This document shows, piece after piece, positions 30,490 through 41,276 of a stretch of DNA of 64,000 nucleotides. The DNA is from Methanobacteriota archaeon (GTDB taxonomy: Archaea > Thermoplasmatota > Thermoplasmata > UBA10834), in the NCBI GenBank assembly GCA_020725925.1, contig DYTN01000001.1:140116-204115 (forward strand). Reading direction: 5' to 3'. Both the position numbers and the translations under genes were made by a program. How positions within the stretch are numbered: the stretch's first letter is position 1; every line of letters begins with the position of its first letter. Under the pieces are notes generated by a model, which was not told the origin of the DNA, searched no databases, and was given only the letters and a program-made list of their open reading frames with translations.

Positions 30490-31932
30490 ATGACCGCCAA
30501 ATACCCGTTGGAGTCGGCGTACACCCGCATCGACAGGGACTTGAAGCGCCACATAGCGACCACCAGGAAGCTTCTGATGCAGCCGAGTTCGAGCCAGCAG
30601 GACCTGGGTATACGCGAGTGCGCGGAGCTCGTGGCCGAGATGTACGAGAGCGCTGGATGTGACGATGTGGGGATCATCCCGACGAAGGGAAACCCGGTCG
30701 TCTACGGGTCGTGTAAGGGCGCGTCGGACAAGACCCTCATGGCGTATTTCATGTACGACACGATGCCGTTCAACGAGCCTGGGTGGAGCCACCCGCCGAT
30801 GAAGGCCCAGATGGTCGACATGAAGCTCCCCGCGGGCAAGGTTAAGGCGATCGTCAACAGGGGCGCGGACAACACGAAGGGCCCGCTGGCGGCGTTCCTG
30901 AGTTCCGTCGAGGCATGCAACAAGTCCGTCGGCCGTCCGCCAGTCAACTTGCTGCTCGTCGCCGAGGGGGAGGAGGAGCTGGGCAGCCCCAATCTCCCCG
31001 TGTATGTAAAGAAGGACAAGAAGAGGCTCTCGAAGGCGGACGCGTGCTACTTTCCCTACTTCGGCCAGGACTCCAACGGCCGCTGCAACCTATACCTAGG
31101 TGTCAAGGGGGTCGTGTACTTTGAGCTCGAGTGCTCGGGCAAGCGCTGGGGGAGAGGCCCGCAGGAGTTCGCCATACACAGCTCCAACAAGGCTTGGGTC
31201 GACAGCCCGGTCTGGCGCCTGGTCCACGCCCTCAAGACCATGACCTCGGATGACGGCAACACGGTCCTCATCGACGGGTTTTACGATGACGTCGCGCCCC
31301 CGAGCGCTGAGGACGGGGAGATCATAGCAGAGGCGGCGAAGAGGTTTGACCCTGAGGCGACCAAGGATGCACTCAAGATCCAGAGGTTCGTGATCTCGGA
31401 GGACGACCGCGCCGCGCTCATCAGGGCATTCACGTACACCTCCACGCTGAACATCGACGGCATCTGGGGCGGGTGGATCGAGAAGGGCTCGAAGACCGTC
31501 CTGCCGCACAAGGCGACGTGCAAGATTGACATACGGGTCGTGCCCGACCAGAAGAAGAGCGCGATGATGCCTCTGGTCAGAAAGCACCTGGACAGGCACG
31601 GGTACGGGGACATCAAGATGACAGAGGTGGATACCGGTTATGATTGGTGCAGGTGTAGCGTCAGGGAGCCTGTCGTGCAGGCCGTCATCCGTTCGTTCGA
31701 GGATTTCATGGAGAGGCCCATCGTCTGGCCCACGAGCGGAGGGTCAGTTCCGTTCTATGTGTTCAAACGGTTCATGGGCCTGCCCTTCACGATGGGCGGC
31801 ATCGGGCACGGCGGTCTCGCGCACAGCCCGAACGAGTACATGGTCGTCGAAGGGAACAAGAAGATCGCTGGGCTGGCGCAGATTGAGAAGTTCATGGTCC
31901 ACTTCATGAACGAGTTCGCTCAGACGGCTTGA
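30490..31932 (+). CDS. M20-family metallopeptidase/amidohydrolase
   Basis: YFMYDTMPF, NRGADNTKGPLAAFL, VAEGEEELGSPNLP metal-site motifs. Confidence 0.88.
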   Translation: MTAKYPLESAYTRIDRDLKRHIATTRKLLMQPSSSQQDLGIRECAELVAEMYESAGCDDVGIIPTKGNPVVYGSCKGASDKTLMAYFMYDTMPFNEPGWSHPPMKAQMVDMKLPAGKVKAIVNRGADNTKGPLAAFLSSVEACNKSVGRPPVNLLLVAEGEEELGSPNLPVYVKKDKKRLSKADACYFPYFGQDSNGRCNLYLGVKGVVYFELECSGKRWGRGPQEFAIHSSNKAWVDSPVWRLVHALKTMTSDDGNTVLIDGFYDDVAPPSAEDGEIIAEAAKRFDPEATKDALKIQRFVISEDDRAALIRAFTYTSTLNIDGIWGGWIEKGSKTVLPHKATCKIDIRVVPDQKKSAMMPLVRKHLDRHGYGDIKMTEVDTGYDWCRCSVREPVVQAVIRSFEDFMERPIVWPTSGGSVPFYVFKRFMGLPFTMGGIGHGGLAHSPNEYMVVEGNKKIAGLAQIEKFMVHFMNEFAQTA

Positions 31933-33032
31933 AGCGCCTTCTCGTACTCGCCGAGCACAACCCTAGCGGTGGAGTCCCAGGAGAACCCGCTCACCCTTCG
32001 CCTTCCGTTCGTGCCGAGCCGTTCTCTCAGCCCGCGGTCCTTGAGCAGACCGACCACGGCCTCAGCCAGACCATCCACGTCACCGGGCTCGACAAGGATG
32101 CCATCGGTTCCGTCGCGCACGAGCTCCGGAATCCCTCCCACGCGCGTCGCCACGACCGGCTTCTCGCAAGCCATCGCCTCCATCAGCGCGAGTCCCCAGC
32201 CCTCCGTCTTCGACGGCAGCACGAGGAGGTCGCAGTCGGAGTACATTTGGAGGAGGTCCCCTTGGCTGAGAGATTCGTGGAACTCAATCGAGCCGCCCAG
32301 CCCCAGCGCTTCAGTCTGGGCCCTGAACGTACCGACTTCGTCGGTTCCCCGGAACCCAGTCTTCGCCACGGCGACCAGCTTCGCGTCAGGCACTTCCCTC
32401 AGGACGAGCGCGAATGCGGCGATCAGGCTCGTCAAACCCTTTCTCGGCTCCAGCCCGCCCACAAACAGGACCGTGGGATTCTGCGAGCGTCTCGGTGGCC
32501 GGCCATCGAAGTCCGAGAGATCGAGGCCGTTGAATGTCACCACCGATTCGTGCCCGTAGTCCCTCTTCAGCGCCTCCTTCCAGTAGTCCGACACCACGAA
32601 CCTGTGGTCCGCGAGTGCTACGGCCTTCTTCTCGAATTCAAACAGCCGCGGCTCCGCGAAGTCGTCTACATGGTGGATCGTGCGGAAGACCGGGGCAGTG
32701 ATCATTCCGCGTCGCTTCATGGACGCGAGTGAGGTCCCGCCGACGCAGTCCTGAGCGTGGTACACGTCGCAGTCCCTCGGCAGCTTGTCCGCATAGGCAT
32801 CGATCATGCGCTCGAGCCGCGTGATGAGCTCAGGGTGCCACTCGTATGGGAAGATCCTGAACGGTGCCGCGATCTCACGGAAGTACCCTGCGAGGGAGGT
32901 CGCATCATCGGAGCGGGCAAGGGAATAGAGCGTCACGTCCGCGCCCAACGTGCAGAGCCTCTCCGCGAGCTTGAGCGCGTGCACGACCCCTCCTCGGGGT
33001 CTGGTGCTGTATGTGAGCATCGCGACCCTCAA
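31920..33032 (-). CDS. glycosyltransferase family 4
   Basis: GGVVHALKLAERL, VLFVGGLEPRKGLTSLI, LLVLPSKTEGWGLALMEAMACEKPVVAT. Confidence 0.92.
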   Translation of the reverse strand: MRVAMLTYSTRPRGGVVHALKLAERLCTLGADVTLYSLARSDDATSLAGYFREIAAPFRIFPYEWHPELITRLERMIDAYADKLPRDCDVYHAQDCVGGTSLASMKRRGMITAPVFRTIHHVDDFAEPRLFEFEKKAVALADHRFVVSDYWKEALKRDYGHESVVTFNGLDLSDFDGRPPRRSQNPTVLFVGGLEPRKGLTSLIAAFALVLREVPDAKLVAVAKTGFRGTDEVGTFRAQTEALGLGGSIEFHESLSQGDLLQMYSDCDLLVLPSKTEGWGLALMEAMACEKPVVATRVGGIPELVRDGTDGILVEPGDVDGLAEAVVGLLKDRGLRERLGTNGRRRVSGFSWDSTARVVLGEYEKALQAV

Positions 33033-33372
33033 TCTGTTCGACCGCGCAGAACATCGCGTACTCCGGATAATTCCTTTCCCATGACGACGCGAGTCCTGAG
33101 ACGCTGTCACGTTGCCCATAATTGGGCATGTCGGCCGTGTCGGTTGCTGGCGCCCAGAGGTCTCGAAATGTAGTTGGGAAATGTTATTAAGTCACGGACA
33201 TTTATCCCGGTGATGTCAGGCGCAGTCAGTCCGCCCTCTCAGCTGCCTGGAAGGAAGTGTCAGGCGGACCTATGTGCGCCATGCCGCTCGTTTGGGATCG
33301 CAGGGAGAACCTGGGCTTCGGGCGTTCGGTCGAGCAAGACGCAGCGTCAACATGCTTCGGGCGGGGCGAATA

Positions 33373-35817
33373 ATGCTCAAGGGGGCGAACACCTCACGGA
33401 AGGCCAACAACGAGCTGCTGCTATGGTTTGACCAGCTCGGACTGAAGGACATCGCCAAGGTCGGGGGCAAGAACGCATCGCTCGGGGAGATGATCGGACA
33501 CCTGACGGGCATGGGCATACGCGTCCCTGAGGGCTTCGCCATCACCACGAACGCGTTCAAGGCCTTCGTAGAGCGCGCGGACCTCGAGCGGAAAATCGCC
33601 TCGGCCATGGAAGGGCTCGACCCGGACAACCCCTCGGACGTGGCCGCCCGAGGCAAAGCCATCAGGAAGATGTTTCTGGACGCCGAGTTCCCGGACGACC
33701 TGAGGCGGGAGATCGAGTACGGCTACTGGGAGCTCGGGCGTAGGCTGAACATGCCCAATCCAAGCGTCGCTATCCGGTCGAGCGCGACATCGGAGGACCT
33801 CGACGGCGCGTCTTTCGCAGGCCAGCACGAGACCATACTCAACGTGAGGGGCGAGGCGGCCGTGCTCAAGGCCATCAGGCAGTGCTTCGCGTCGCTGTTC
33901 ACGGACAGGGCCATCGCGTACAGGGCGCACAAGGGGTTCGACCACATCGGAAACGCGCTCTCGGTGGGCGTGCAGCGCATGGTCAGGAGCGACCTCGCGT
34001 GCTCGGGCGTGATGTTCACGCTGGACACTGAGAGCGGGTTCGACAACGTCGTCTACATCACTGGCTCGTGGGGCCTCGGGGAGATGATCGTCCAGGGCGC
34101 GGTGAACCCGGACCAGTTCTACGTGTTCAAGCCGGCCATAGGGAGGTCGGAGGACCCCATCATCGAGAAGAAGCTCGGGAGCAAGCAGCACAAGCTCGTG
34201 TACGCGTCCAAGGGGCCGGGGATGGAGGACAAGGAGGTCCTGGAGTCCGACAGGGCCAGGTTCATCCTGGAGGACAAGGAGATAGTCACGCTGGCCGAAT
34301 GGGCGTGCGTGATCGAGGAGCACTACAAGAAGCCCATGGACATCGAGTGGGCCAAGGACGGCGTCTCTGGCGGCCTTTACATCCTCCAGGCGAGGCCAGA
34401 GACAGTGCACTCGATGAGGTCGGGGAACGTCCTGGAGACCTACGTGCTCGAGGAGAGGAGCGAGGTCCTCGTCAGAGGAGAGGCTGTCGGGAGCAAGATC
34501 GGCCAGGGCAAGGTCAAAGTGCTCGTGAGCGCATACGAGATCTCGGAGTTCAAGAAGGGCGAGGTGCTCGTCACCGACAAGACCGACCCCGATTGGGAGC
34601 CCATCATGAGGATAGCCTCCGCGATAATCACCGACAGGGGCGGGAGGACATGCCACGCCGCGATCGTATCGAGGGAGCTCGGCATACCGTGCATCATCGG
34701 CACCGTGGACGGCACGAAGAAGCTCCGGACCGACCAGGACGTCACGGTCGACACTTCAGAGGGGCAGGGGCTAGTGTACGCCGGCCTGCTCAAGTACCGC
34801 GTGGACAAGACCAACCTCGCGAGCATCCCAGCCACGAGGACGAAGATCATGATGAACGTCGGGGTCCCTGAACATGTCTTCACCCAGGGGCAGATCCCGT
34901 GCGACGGCGTCGGCCTCGCGAGGCTCGAGTTCATCATCGCTTCGCACATAGGCATCCACCCGCTCGCGCTCATCGAGTTCGAGAAGCTCAAGAAGAAGGC
35001 CGAGACAGACCCCAAGGTCGCCAAGATTGTGGACGAGATCGAGGACCGCACGCACGGATATGGGAACAAGGAGGACTTCTTCGTGGAGAAACTCGCCTGG
35101 GGCGTGGGCAAGATCGCGGCCACGTTCTTCCCCCGGGAAGTCATAGTCAGGCTCTCGGACTTCAAGACGAACGAGTACGCCAGTCTCCTCGGGGGGGTGC
35201 TGTACGAGCCCACGGAGGAGAACCCGATGCTCGGCTGGAGGGGGGCGTCCAGGTACTACGCGGGCCACTTCAGGGAGGCTTTCAAGCTCGAGTGCCAGGC
35301 GCTCAAGCGCGTCAGGGACAGCAAGGGCCTCATCAACGTCAAGGTGATGGTGCCGTTCTGCAGGACGCCCGAGGAAGGCAGGAAGGTCATACACACCATG
35401 AACGAGTTCGGGCTGAAGCAGGGCGAGAACGGCCTCGAGGTCTACATGATGGCCGAGATCCCGAGCAATGTCGTGCTAGCAGAGGAGTTCGCGGAGGTCT
35501 TCGACGGGTTCTCGATAGGCTCCAACGACCTGACCCAGCTCATGCTCGGGCTGGACAGGGACTCCGAGCTCGTCTCGCACCTCTACAATGAGAGGAATCC
35601 CGCCGTGAAGCACATGATCTCAGTCGTGATCGAGCGCGTCAAGAAGAAGGGCAGGAAGATAGGCATCTGCGGCCAAGCGCCATCCGATTTCCCCGACTTC
35701 GCCGAGTTCCTAGTCGAATGCGGCATTGACAGCATCTCGCTCAACCCGGACAGCGTGATTAAGATGAGGCTGCTGGTCGCGGAGAAGGAGAAGGCCCTCG
35801 GGACTGCGCCAGTATAG
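33373..35817 (+). CDS. ppsA: phosphoenolpyruvate synthase
   Basis: KVGGKNASLGEMI, GGRTCHAAIVSRELGIPCIIGT, SIGSNDLTQLMLGLDRDS; start approximate. Confidence 0.95.
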   Translation: MLKGANTSRKANNELLLWFDQLGLKDIAKVGGKNASLGEMIGHLTGMGIRVPEGFAITTNAFKAFVERADLERKIASAMEGLDPDNPSDVAARGKAIRKMFLDAEFPDDLRREIEYGYWELGRRLNMPNPSVAIRSSATSEDLDGASFAGQHETILNVRGEAAVLKAIRQCFASLFTDRAIAYRAHKGFDHIGNALSVGVQRMVRSDLACSGVMFTLDTESGFDNVVYITGSWGLGEMIVQGAVNPDQFYVFKPAIGRSEDPIIEKKLGSKQHKLVYASKGPGMEDKEVLESDRARFILEDKEIVTLAEWACVIEEHYKKPMDIEWAKDGVSGGLYILQARPETVHSMRSGNVLETYVLEERSEVLVRGEAVGSKIGQGKVKVLVSAYEISEFKKGEVLVTDKTDPDWEPIMRIASAIITDRGGRTCHAAIVSRELGIPCIIGTVDGTKKLRTDQDVTVDTSEGQGLVYAGLLKYRVDKTNLASIPATRTKIMMNVGVPEHVFTQGQIPCDGVGLARLEFIIASHIGIHPLALIEFEKLKKKAETDPKVAKIVDEIEDRTHGYGNKEDFFVEKLAWGVGKIAATFFPREVIVRLSDFKTNEYASLLGGVLYEPTEENPMLGWRGASRYYAGHFREAFKLECQALKRVRDSKGLINVKVMVPFCRTPEEGRKVIHTMNEFGLKQGENGLEVYMMAEIPSNVVLAEEFAEVFDGFSIGSNDLTQLMLGLDRDSELVSHLYNERNPAVKHMISVVIERVKKKGRKIGICGQAPSDFPDFAEFLVECGIDSISLNPDSVIKMRLLVAEKEKALGTAPV

Positions 35818-35888
35818 CCTTCGTCAGATGGTGGATTATCAATTGTGATAACGTTTATTAGCCCAGGTACCCATTTGGCACACCAATC

Positions 35889-35921
35889 CTCCCCCCTTTT
35901 TCTGTTATGCTGTTTGGGGGA
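35889..35921. terminator. candidate bidirectional terminator hairpin between convergent genes
   Basis: CCCCCCTTTTTCTG...GGGGG inverted repeat with internal T tract between the pps and MFS 3' ends. Confidence 0.35.
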
Positions 35922-35959
35922 CCCACGCGTGCGCTCATTGTAGAACTTGGCCAGAGGGT

Positions 35960-37183
35960 TCACAACTGCTTGAGCGTCCTGACCCGCTTCGACCTGCGCG
36001 ATATGTCGACCTCCTTGTTCCATACCGTCAGCAGGTACAGGCCGACAGGCGCGAGGGCCGCGGCCAGGACTAACAGGCTCTCCCGGGTCCCCCATTCCGT
36101 GGCGATGAATCCGAAGCCGATCTCGATGGGCGCCAGGACGAACGTGAACAGGAACGCCGCTATTGACACGACGGTCGACCTGTGCTGCGAGTCGACCCGC
36201 TTGTTGATGTATCCGTTCGTGATGGGGCTGACCAAGAACGAGACGATATAGATCGGGAACTGGACGAGGATGGCCTCGGCCGACTTCACCAGGAAGACGA
36301 TCGTGAATGAACCCAGGAGCGTGAGCAGCAGGAACCAGAGCGACCTCTTCTCCCCCAGGGAGAGTTCGACCTTGCCGGCCTGGGTCGCGGCGAGGCCCCC
36401 CACTATCAGGAACCCCGCATAGAACACCCCGACTGAGATGTAGTTCAGCTCGAGGTCGTAGTTCATGTACACCGACCTGAACACCGCCATGACATAGAGT
36501 CCGAGCTCGACCACGATCTGGAAGCTTATCAGCACGAGGATCGCGCGCGACGTCCGCACATGGTTCCATCCGTCCCTGAGCTGTATCCTGAAAGACCCGA
36601 ACTTGACCCGCTCGACCTGCGGCTCATGCAGGAGCAGAACGACCAGGGACCCCGCGAGGCCGATGCCCGCGCTGATGATCAGCGTGAGGTCGAGACGCTC
36701 CGGGAACATCCACTGGACGAGGACGCCGCCGACCACACACGCGACGGCGTTCATCACCGCCATGACCGCCCAGCTCTTCGCCTGTATGGTTATGAACTCC
36801 TTCGCCCTGTTGAGCTCGAGGAGCGTGTCGTACAGGAAGGGTGTGTCCCCGCTCACGATGAAGCAGACGCCCATCGCCCACACGACGTTCGACACGAGGA
36901 ACTGCCAGAACTCGGTGCTGAGCCCGAAGACAAGGAGTCCGGCTGCGAAGAGGACCTCTCCTATCAGGAGCATCGGCTTTCTCCCGTATTTGTCCCCCAT
37001 GAGGCCCGCGGGCACCTGGAACACTATCATCGTGGTCCAGAACGCCGCGTCCACGACCGTCAGAAGGAAGAGGCTGTCCAGGTGCTCGTTCGCCCACAGG
37101 GTCCAGAATGGAAGCCAAAGGGTGAACGAGGTCACCGCCCTGAACAGGAAATACCTATTTATCCGGTCGTCTCCCCGCGCCAT
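35960..37183 (-). CDS. MFS transporter
   Basis: 12 TM-like; AGLMGDKYGRKPMLLIGEV motif. Confidence 0.9.
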   Translation of the reverse strand: MARGDDRINRYFLFRAVTSFTLWLPFWTLWANEHLDSLFLLTVVDAAFWTTMIVFQVPAGLMGDKYGRKPMLLIGEVLFAAGLLVFGLSTEFWQFLVSNVVWAMGVCFIVSGDTPFLYDTLLELNRAKEFITIQAKSWAVMAVMNAVACVVGGVLVQWMFPERLDLTLIISAGIGLAGSLVVLLLHEPQVERVKFGSFRIQLRDGWNHVRTSRAILVLISFQIVVELGLYVMAVFRSVYMNYDLELNYISVGVFYAGFLIVGGLAATQAGKVELSLGEKRSLWFLLLTLLGSFTIVFLVKSAEAILVQFPIYIVSFLVSPITNGYINKRVDSQHRSTVVSIAAFLFTFVLAPIEIGFGFIATEWGTRESLLVLAAALAPVGLYLLTVWNKEVDISRRSKRVRTLKQL

Positions 37184-37305
37184 CGAGGGGCGTATGCGCC
37201 GTTCCCTATTTGCAGATGATGGCCCTAGCTGGCTGCTTTCGGAACAGAGCTGCGAAAGAGGAAACTGAGCCGGAGGAATCGTCCCTCCGCTCGGTCAGGG
37301 CGTTT

Positions 37306-38499
37306 TCAGAGCTTCTTCTCCTTGTAGTACATGTCGTACTTCGGGAGCATCTCCACGAACGGCTCCGAGTCCATCATCTCCGGCGGGAAGACCCCCTTCT
37401 GGGTGATCTTGCCCTGGGCGAACAGCCTCGCAGCTATCGCGAGCGGTATGCCCACGGTCCACGCGGTCGCGCTGTTGTTGTGCTCGGTGAAGCACTTTTG
37501 GTGGTTCATGCCGGTCCACATGTAGTACCCGAGTTCCCTGCCGTCCTTCTCCCCCTTCGTGATGGTGCCGATGGCGCAGTCGCCCCTGGCCTTGTCTCCC
37601 AGCGTGGACGGGTCAGGCAGCACGGCGTTCACGACGTCCCTCGGGGCCACCTTGACGCCCTTCACATCGATCTTGTTCGGGTTCGACAGGCCGAGCTTGC
37701 CGATCATCTTGATGGCGTCCACGTATTCGTCCCCGAGGGCGATCTTGAAGTTGCATGTCTCGCAGCCCTTGCCGATGTATGTCGGGAGCGTCTCCTGCTC
37801 CTCGTGGTCGACATTGTATATCGGCAGCTTGCCGACCGGATCGGGGAAGTCGAACAGCTCTTTGCCATCGAACGACCCGAGCTTCCTGTAGTGCCCGTCG
37901 AAGTAGGCGGTCGCCGGCATGAGGACCTCCTCTATGAGCGTCTCTGGAGACCACATGGGGGCGAACTCGTACCCCTCCACATACCCGTTGTCGCCGTCCC
38001 TGACCAGGATGTCCCTCACCTTGTCCAACCTGTCTGCCGCCCTCCTGGCGAACAGGTTGGTCAGGCCGGGGTCGCACCCGATGCCCAGCATGCCCGTGAG
38101 CCCGAGCTTCTTCCAGGCCTTGTCCTTGTTGAGGTACAGGAACGCGGGCGTCTGATTGATTATCTGCCCCGGCTTGGTCTTGTCCAGGGCGATGTCCCAG
38201 GCGGTGTCCGCGTAGTTCACCTTCGCCTTCTCGCACGCCTCCATGATGGCGAAGTTGTATCTCGGGATCACCACGTTGAGCACGAGGTCCAGGCCCTTGA
38301 ATGCCTTGGTCATGGCGCCCACATCGGACGCGTCCACCTTCTTCACAGTCACCTTGTCGCTTGAGATCTTCTTCTCGAGCCTCTTCCCCTTCTCAAGGTT
38401 GCGCGCACCCAAGATGACCTTGTCGAACTCCTCCGAGTGGGCCAGCACGTCCGCAGTCACAGATCCGATCGCTCCGACTCCCAAAACCATGGCTTTCAT
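37306..38499 (-). CDS. saccharopine dehydrogenase-like protein (paralog 1)
   Basis: Rossmann VLGVGAIGSVTADVLAHS, conserved GIGCDPGLTNLFARRAAD. Confidence 0.9.
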   Translation of the reverse strand: MKAMVLGVGAIGSVTADVLAHSEEFDKVILGARNLEKGKRLEKKISSDKVTVKKVDASDVGAMTKAFKGLDLVLNVVIPRYNFAIMEACEKAKVNYADTAWDIALDKTKPGQIINQTPAFLYLNKDKAWKKLGLTGMLGIGCDPGLTNLFARRAADRLDKVRDILVRDGDNGYVEGYEFAPMWSPETLIEEVLMPATAYFDGHYRKLGSFDGKELFDFPDPVGKLPIYNVDHEEQETLPTYIGKGCETCNFKIALGDEYVDAIKMIGKLGLSNPNKIDVKGVKVAPRDVVNAVLPDPSTLGDKARGDCAIGTITKGEKDGRELGYYMWTGMNHQKCFTEHNNSATAWTVGIPLAIAARLFAQGKITQKGVFPPEMMDSEPFVEMLPKYDMYYKEKKL

Positions 38500-38697
38500 T
38501 ATTTCACATACACCCCAGGAGGCCGGCGCACATCGCCCAGCCTCCCTCCGGCAACGGCAATGCGCCTAGCGTATATAAGGTTCGCGCGGGGTACTGGCTC
38601 TGGCCAATCATCCGGAGATCGAGCCTCCGAGGTAGGCATTGCTGACGGGTTTCGTCTCCCGGGAAGATCCCCGCAGAGACCCGTATCCGGTCGTCCC

Positions 38698-39903
38698 TCA
38701 GAGCTTCTTCTCGACGCAGTTCATGCCGTACTTGGGCAGCATCTTGACGAATGGCTCGGGGTCGAGCATCTCGGGCGGGAACACGCCCTTCTGCTTGACC
38801 TTGCCCTGGGCGAAGAGGACCGCGGCAATGGCGAACGGCACGCCGACCGAGTACGCCGTGGCGCTGTAGCCGTACTTCTTGTGGCACTGCTCGTGGTCCA
38901 GCTCGGTCCAGATGTAGTATCCGACCTCCTTGCCGTCCTTGACACCCTTCGTGATCGTGCCGATGGCGCAGGCGCCCTTGGCCCTGTCTGCGAGGGTCGC
39001 GGGGTCGGGCAGCACAGCAGAAACGACGTCCCTCGGCGACACCTTGACGCCCTTCACATCGACCTTCTTCGTGCTGGCCAGGCCGAGCTTGCCGAGGACG
39101 TTGATCACCTCGACGTACTCACCTCCCAGCGCTATCTTGAAGTCGCAGTAGTCGCACCCCTTGCCTAGCACCTTGCCGATGTATGTCGGGAGCGTCTCCT
39201 GCTCCTCGTGGTCCACGTTGTAGATCGGGAGCGACCCGACCGGATCTGGAAACTCAAACATCTCCCTGCCGCTGAACGGCGGGAGCTTCCGGAACGCTCC
39301 GTCCGTGTACACCGTAGCCGGCATCAGGACCTCCTCTATGAGCGTCTCGGGGGACCAGAGCGGGGCGAAGTGGTGTCCCGCGACGGTCCCGTTGTCCCCG
39401 TCCCTGACCAGGATCTCCTTGACCCTATCCATCCTGTCGGCGGCCATCCTCGCGAACAGGTTCGAGAGCCCGGGGTCGCACCCGAGGCCTATCATGCCGG
39501 TGATGCCCGCCTTCCTGTAGGCATCGTCGTACTTCAGGAAATTCGTAGCCGGGACCTCCTTGATGATCTCCCCCGGCCTGGTCCTGTCGGTGGCGATGTC
39601 CCATGCCATGTCGCCATAGCTGACCCTCGCCTTGAGGCATGTCTCCATGATGGCCGCGTTGAACCTCGGGATGACTGCGTTGAGCACAATGTCGACGCCC
39701 TTGATTGCCGCCGCGAGCGCTGCGTCGTCGGCCGCGTCGACCTTCACTACCGTCACTGCATCGCTCGAAATCTTCTTCTCCGTCCTTCTGGCCCTCTCGA
39801 GGTTCACATCGGCGAGGACGACTTTGTCGTACTCCCCGGACTTCGCGAGGACCTCCGCAGTAACGGACCCGACCGCGCCCGTTCCCAACACCATGGCCTT
39901 CAT
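38698..39903 (-). CDS. saccharopine dehydrogenase-like protein (paralog 2)
   Basis: Close paralog of 37306-38499 throughout. Confidence 0.9.
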   Translation of the reverse strand: MKAMVLGTGAVGSVTAEVLAKSGEYDKVVLADVNLERARRTEKKISSDAVTVVKVDAADDAALAAAIKGVDIVLNAVIPRFNAAIMETCLKARVSYGDMAWDIATDRTRPGEIIKEVPATNFLKYDDAYRKAGITGMIGLGCDPGLSNLFARMAADRMDRVKEILVRDGDNGTVAGHHFAPLWSPETLIEEVLMPATVYTDGAFRKLPPFSGREMFEFPDPVGSLPIYNVDHEEQETLPTYIGKVLGKGCDYCDFKIALGGEYVEVINVLGKLGLASTKKVDVKGVKVSPRDVVSAVLPDPATLADRAKGACAIGTITKGVKDGKEVGYYIWTELDHEQCHKKYGYSATAYSVGVPFAIAAVLFAQGKVKQKGVFPPEMLDPEPFVKMLPKYGMNCVEKKL

Positions 39904-40100
39904 TCTTTCACATGCACCCCGGATGCCAGTGCCTCGGACTGGTGTCCGCCAGGCTAACGAATGCCAGGACCCTATTTAATCCTCGCGGGTCCTCTTCGAA
40001 AGCGGTACGATTCCGCCACGGTATTGTGACGTGATTTCGAAGCCGGGGCCTCACGGTAGAAGCAGGTTCTATATGGCATCTAGGAGCTCTGAACGCTGCC

Positions 40101-41276
40101 TCAGGCGAGCTCCATGATCTCGACCGGCATGCCGTGCCTCTTGAGCTCCTCAGGCCAGGGCTCTGGGTCCAGCAGCTCCGGCGTGAATGTGCCCTTGCGG
40201 CTGATCTCGCCCCTGGCCATCATCTCGACACCGATAGCCGGTGGGACGCCCGTCTGGAAGGCCGTGCCGGTGACGCCGTACTTCTCGTAGCACTCCTGGT
40301 GGTTCGCCATCGTGTACATGTACAGGCGCCGGAACCTCCCATCCTGGATGCCCGCGACCTCCGTGCCGACGCAGGTGTATCCCTTGACCCGCGGGCCCAG
40401 GTCCTTCGGGTCTGGGAGCAGGGACACGAGCACGTCCTTTGGCGAAACCCTCTTGTTGCCCACCCTCACAGGCTTGTCCTTGGTCAGTCCGAGCGCGCGG
40501 AGCGTCTTCAGCGTGTCGACGAACTCCTGGCCGAGCGCATACCTGAAGTCGCACCTCTTAATCCCCTTGATGTTGACCGGGAGCGTCTCGACCTCCTCGT
40601 GGTCCACCAGGAAGGTCGTGAGCGGGCCGATTGGCTGCGGGAAGACGTAAGTCTCCTTCGAGCTCAAAGGCTCGGTTCTCTCGAACCTGCCGTCCCGATA
40701 GACCATCGGCGGCAGGAGGCACTCCTCAATGAGAGTCGCAGGCGAGAACAGCGCAGCGAAGCTGTGGCCGTCAACCGTCGAGTTGTCCCCGTCCCTGATA
40801 AGGATCTCGTCCACTCGCTCCATGCGGTTTGCCAGGTACCTCGCGAAAATGTTGCTGGCGCCCGGGTCGACGCCCATGCTGAGCATCGCTGTGAGCCCCG
40901 CTGCCTTGAACTTCTCGTCATAGGCCATCTGCTCCGCAAGTTCCGGCGAGTCAGTCACGTCCTTGGGGCCGCCCGTGGCCATATCCATGTAGTGGCACTT
41001 GGCCCTGAGGCACGCCTCCATGATGACGAGGTTGAATCTCGGGATCGTCGCGTTCACCACCATATCGTTCCCCTTGAACACCCGCACGAGAGACGACACC
41101 TTGCTCGCGTCCGCCTTTCTGGTGACGATCTTCGTGCCGCCGATTTTCCTCTTCAGCGCGCGGGTCTTCTTCGGGTCTATGTCCGCGACGACTATGCGCT
41201 CGACTTCCTTGCTCCTGCTAAGCTGGTCCACAATCACGGTGCCGACTGCCCCGGCACCCAGAACCAAGACTCTCAT
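40101..41276 (-). CDS. saccharopine dehydrogenase-like protein (paralog 3, more divergent)
   Basis: VLGAGAVGTVIVDQLSRS, SMGVDPGASNIFARYLAN. Confidence 0.9.
   Translation of the reverse strand: MRVLVLGAGAVGTVIVDQLSRSKEVERIVVADIDPKKTRALKRKIGGTKIVTRKADASKVSSLVRVFKGNDMVVNATIPRFNLVIMEACLRAKCHYMDMATGGPKDVTDSPELAEQMAYDEKFKAAGLTAMLSMGVDPGASNIFARYLANRMERVDEILIRDGDNSTVDGHSFAALFSPATLIEECLLPPMVYRDGRFERTEPLSSKETYVFPQPIGPLTTFLVDHEEVETLPVNIKGIKRCDFRYALGQEFVDTLKTLRALGLTKDKPVRVGNKRVSPKDVLVSLLPDPKDLGPRVKGYTCVGTEVAGIQDGRFRRLYMYTMANHQECYEKYGVTGTAFQTGVPPAIGVEMMARGEISRKGTFTPELLDPEPWPEELKRHGMPVEIMELA

Noticed and set aside
33421-34656. 411-aa minus-strand ORF
   Set aside because: Fully antisense to PEP synthase; a high-GC codon-structure shadow ORF (D/L/V/R-rich) with no recognisable domain.
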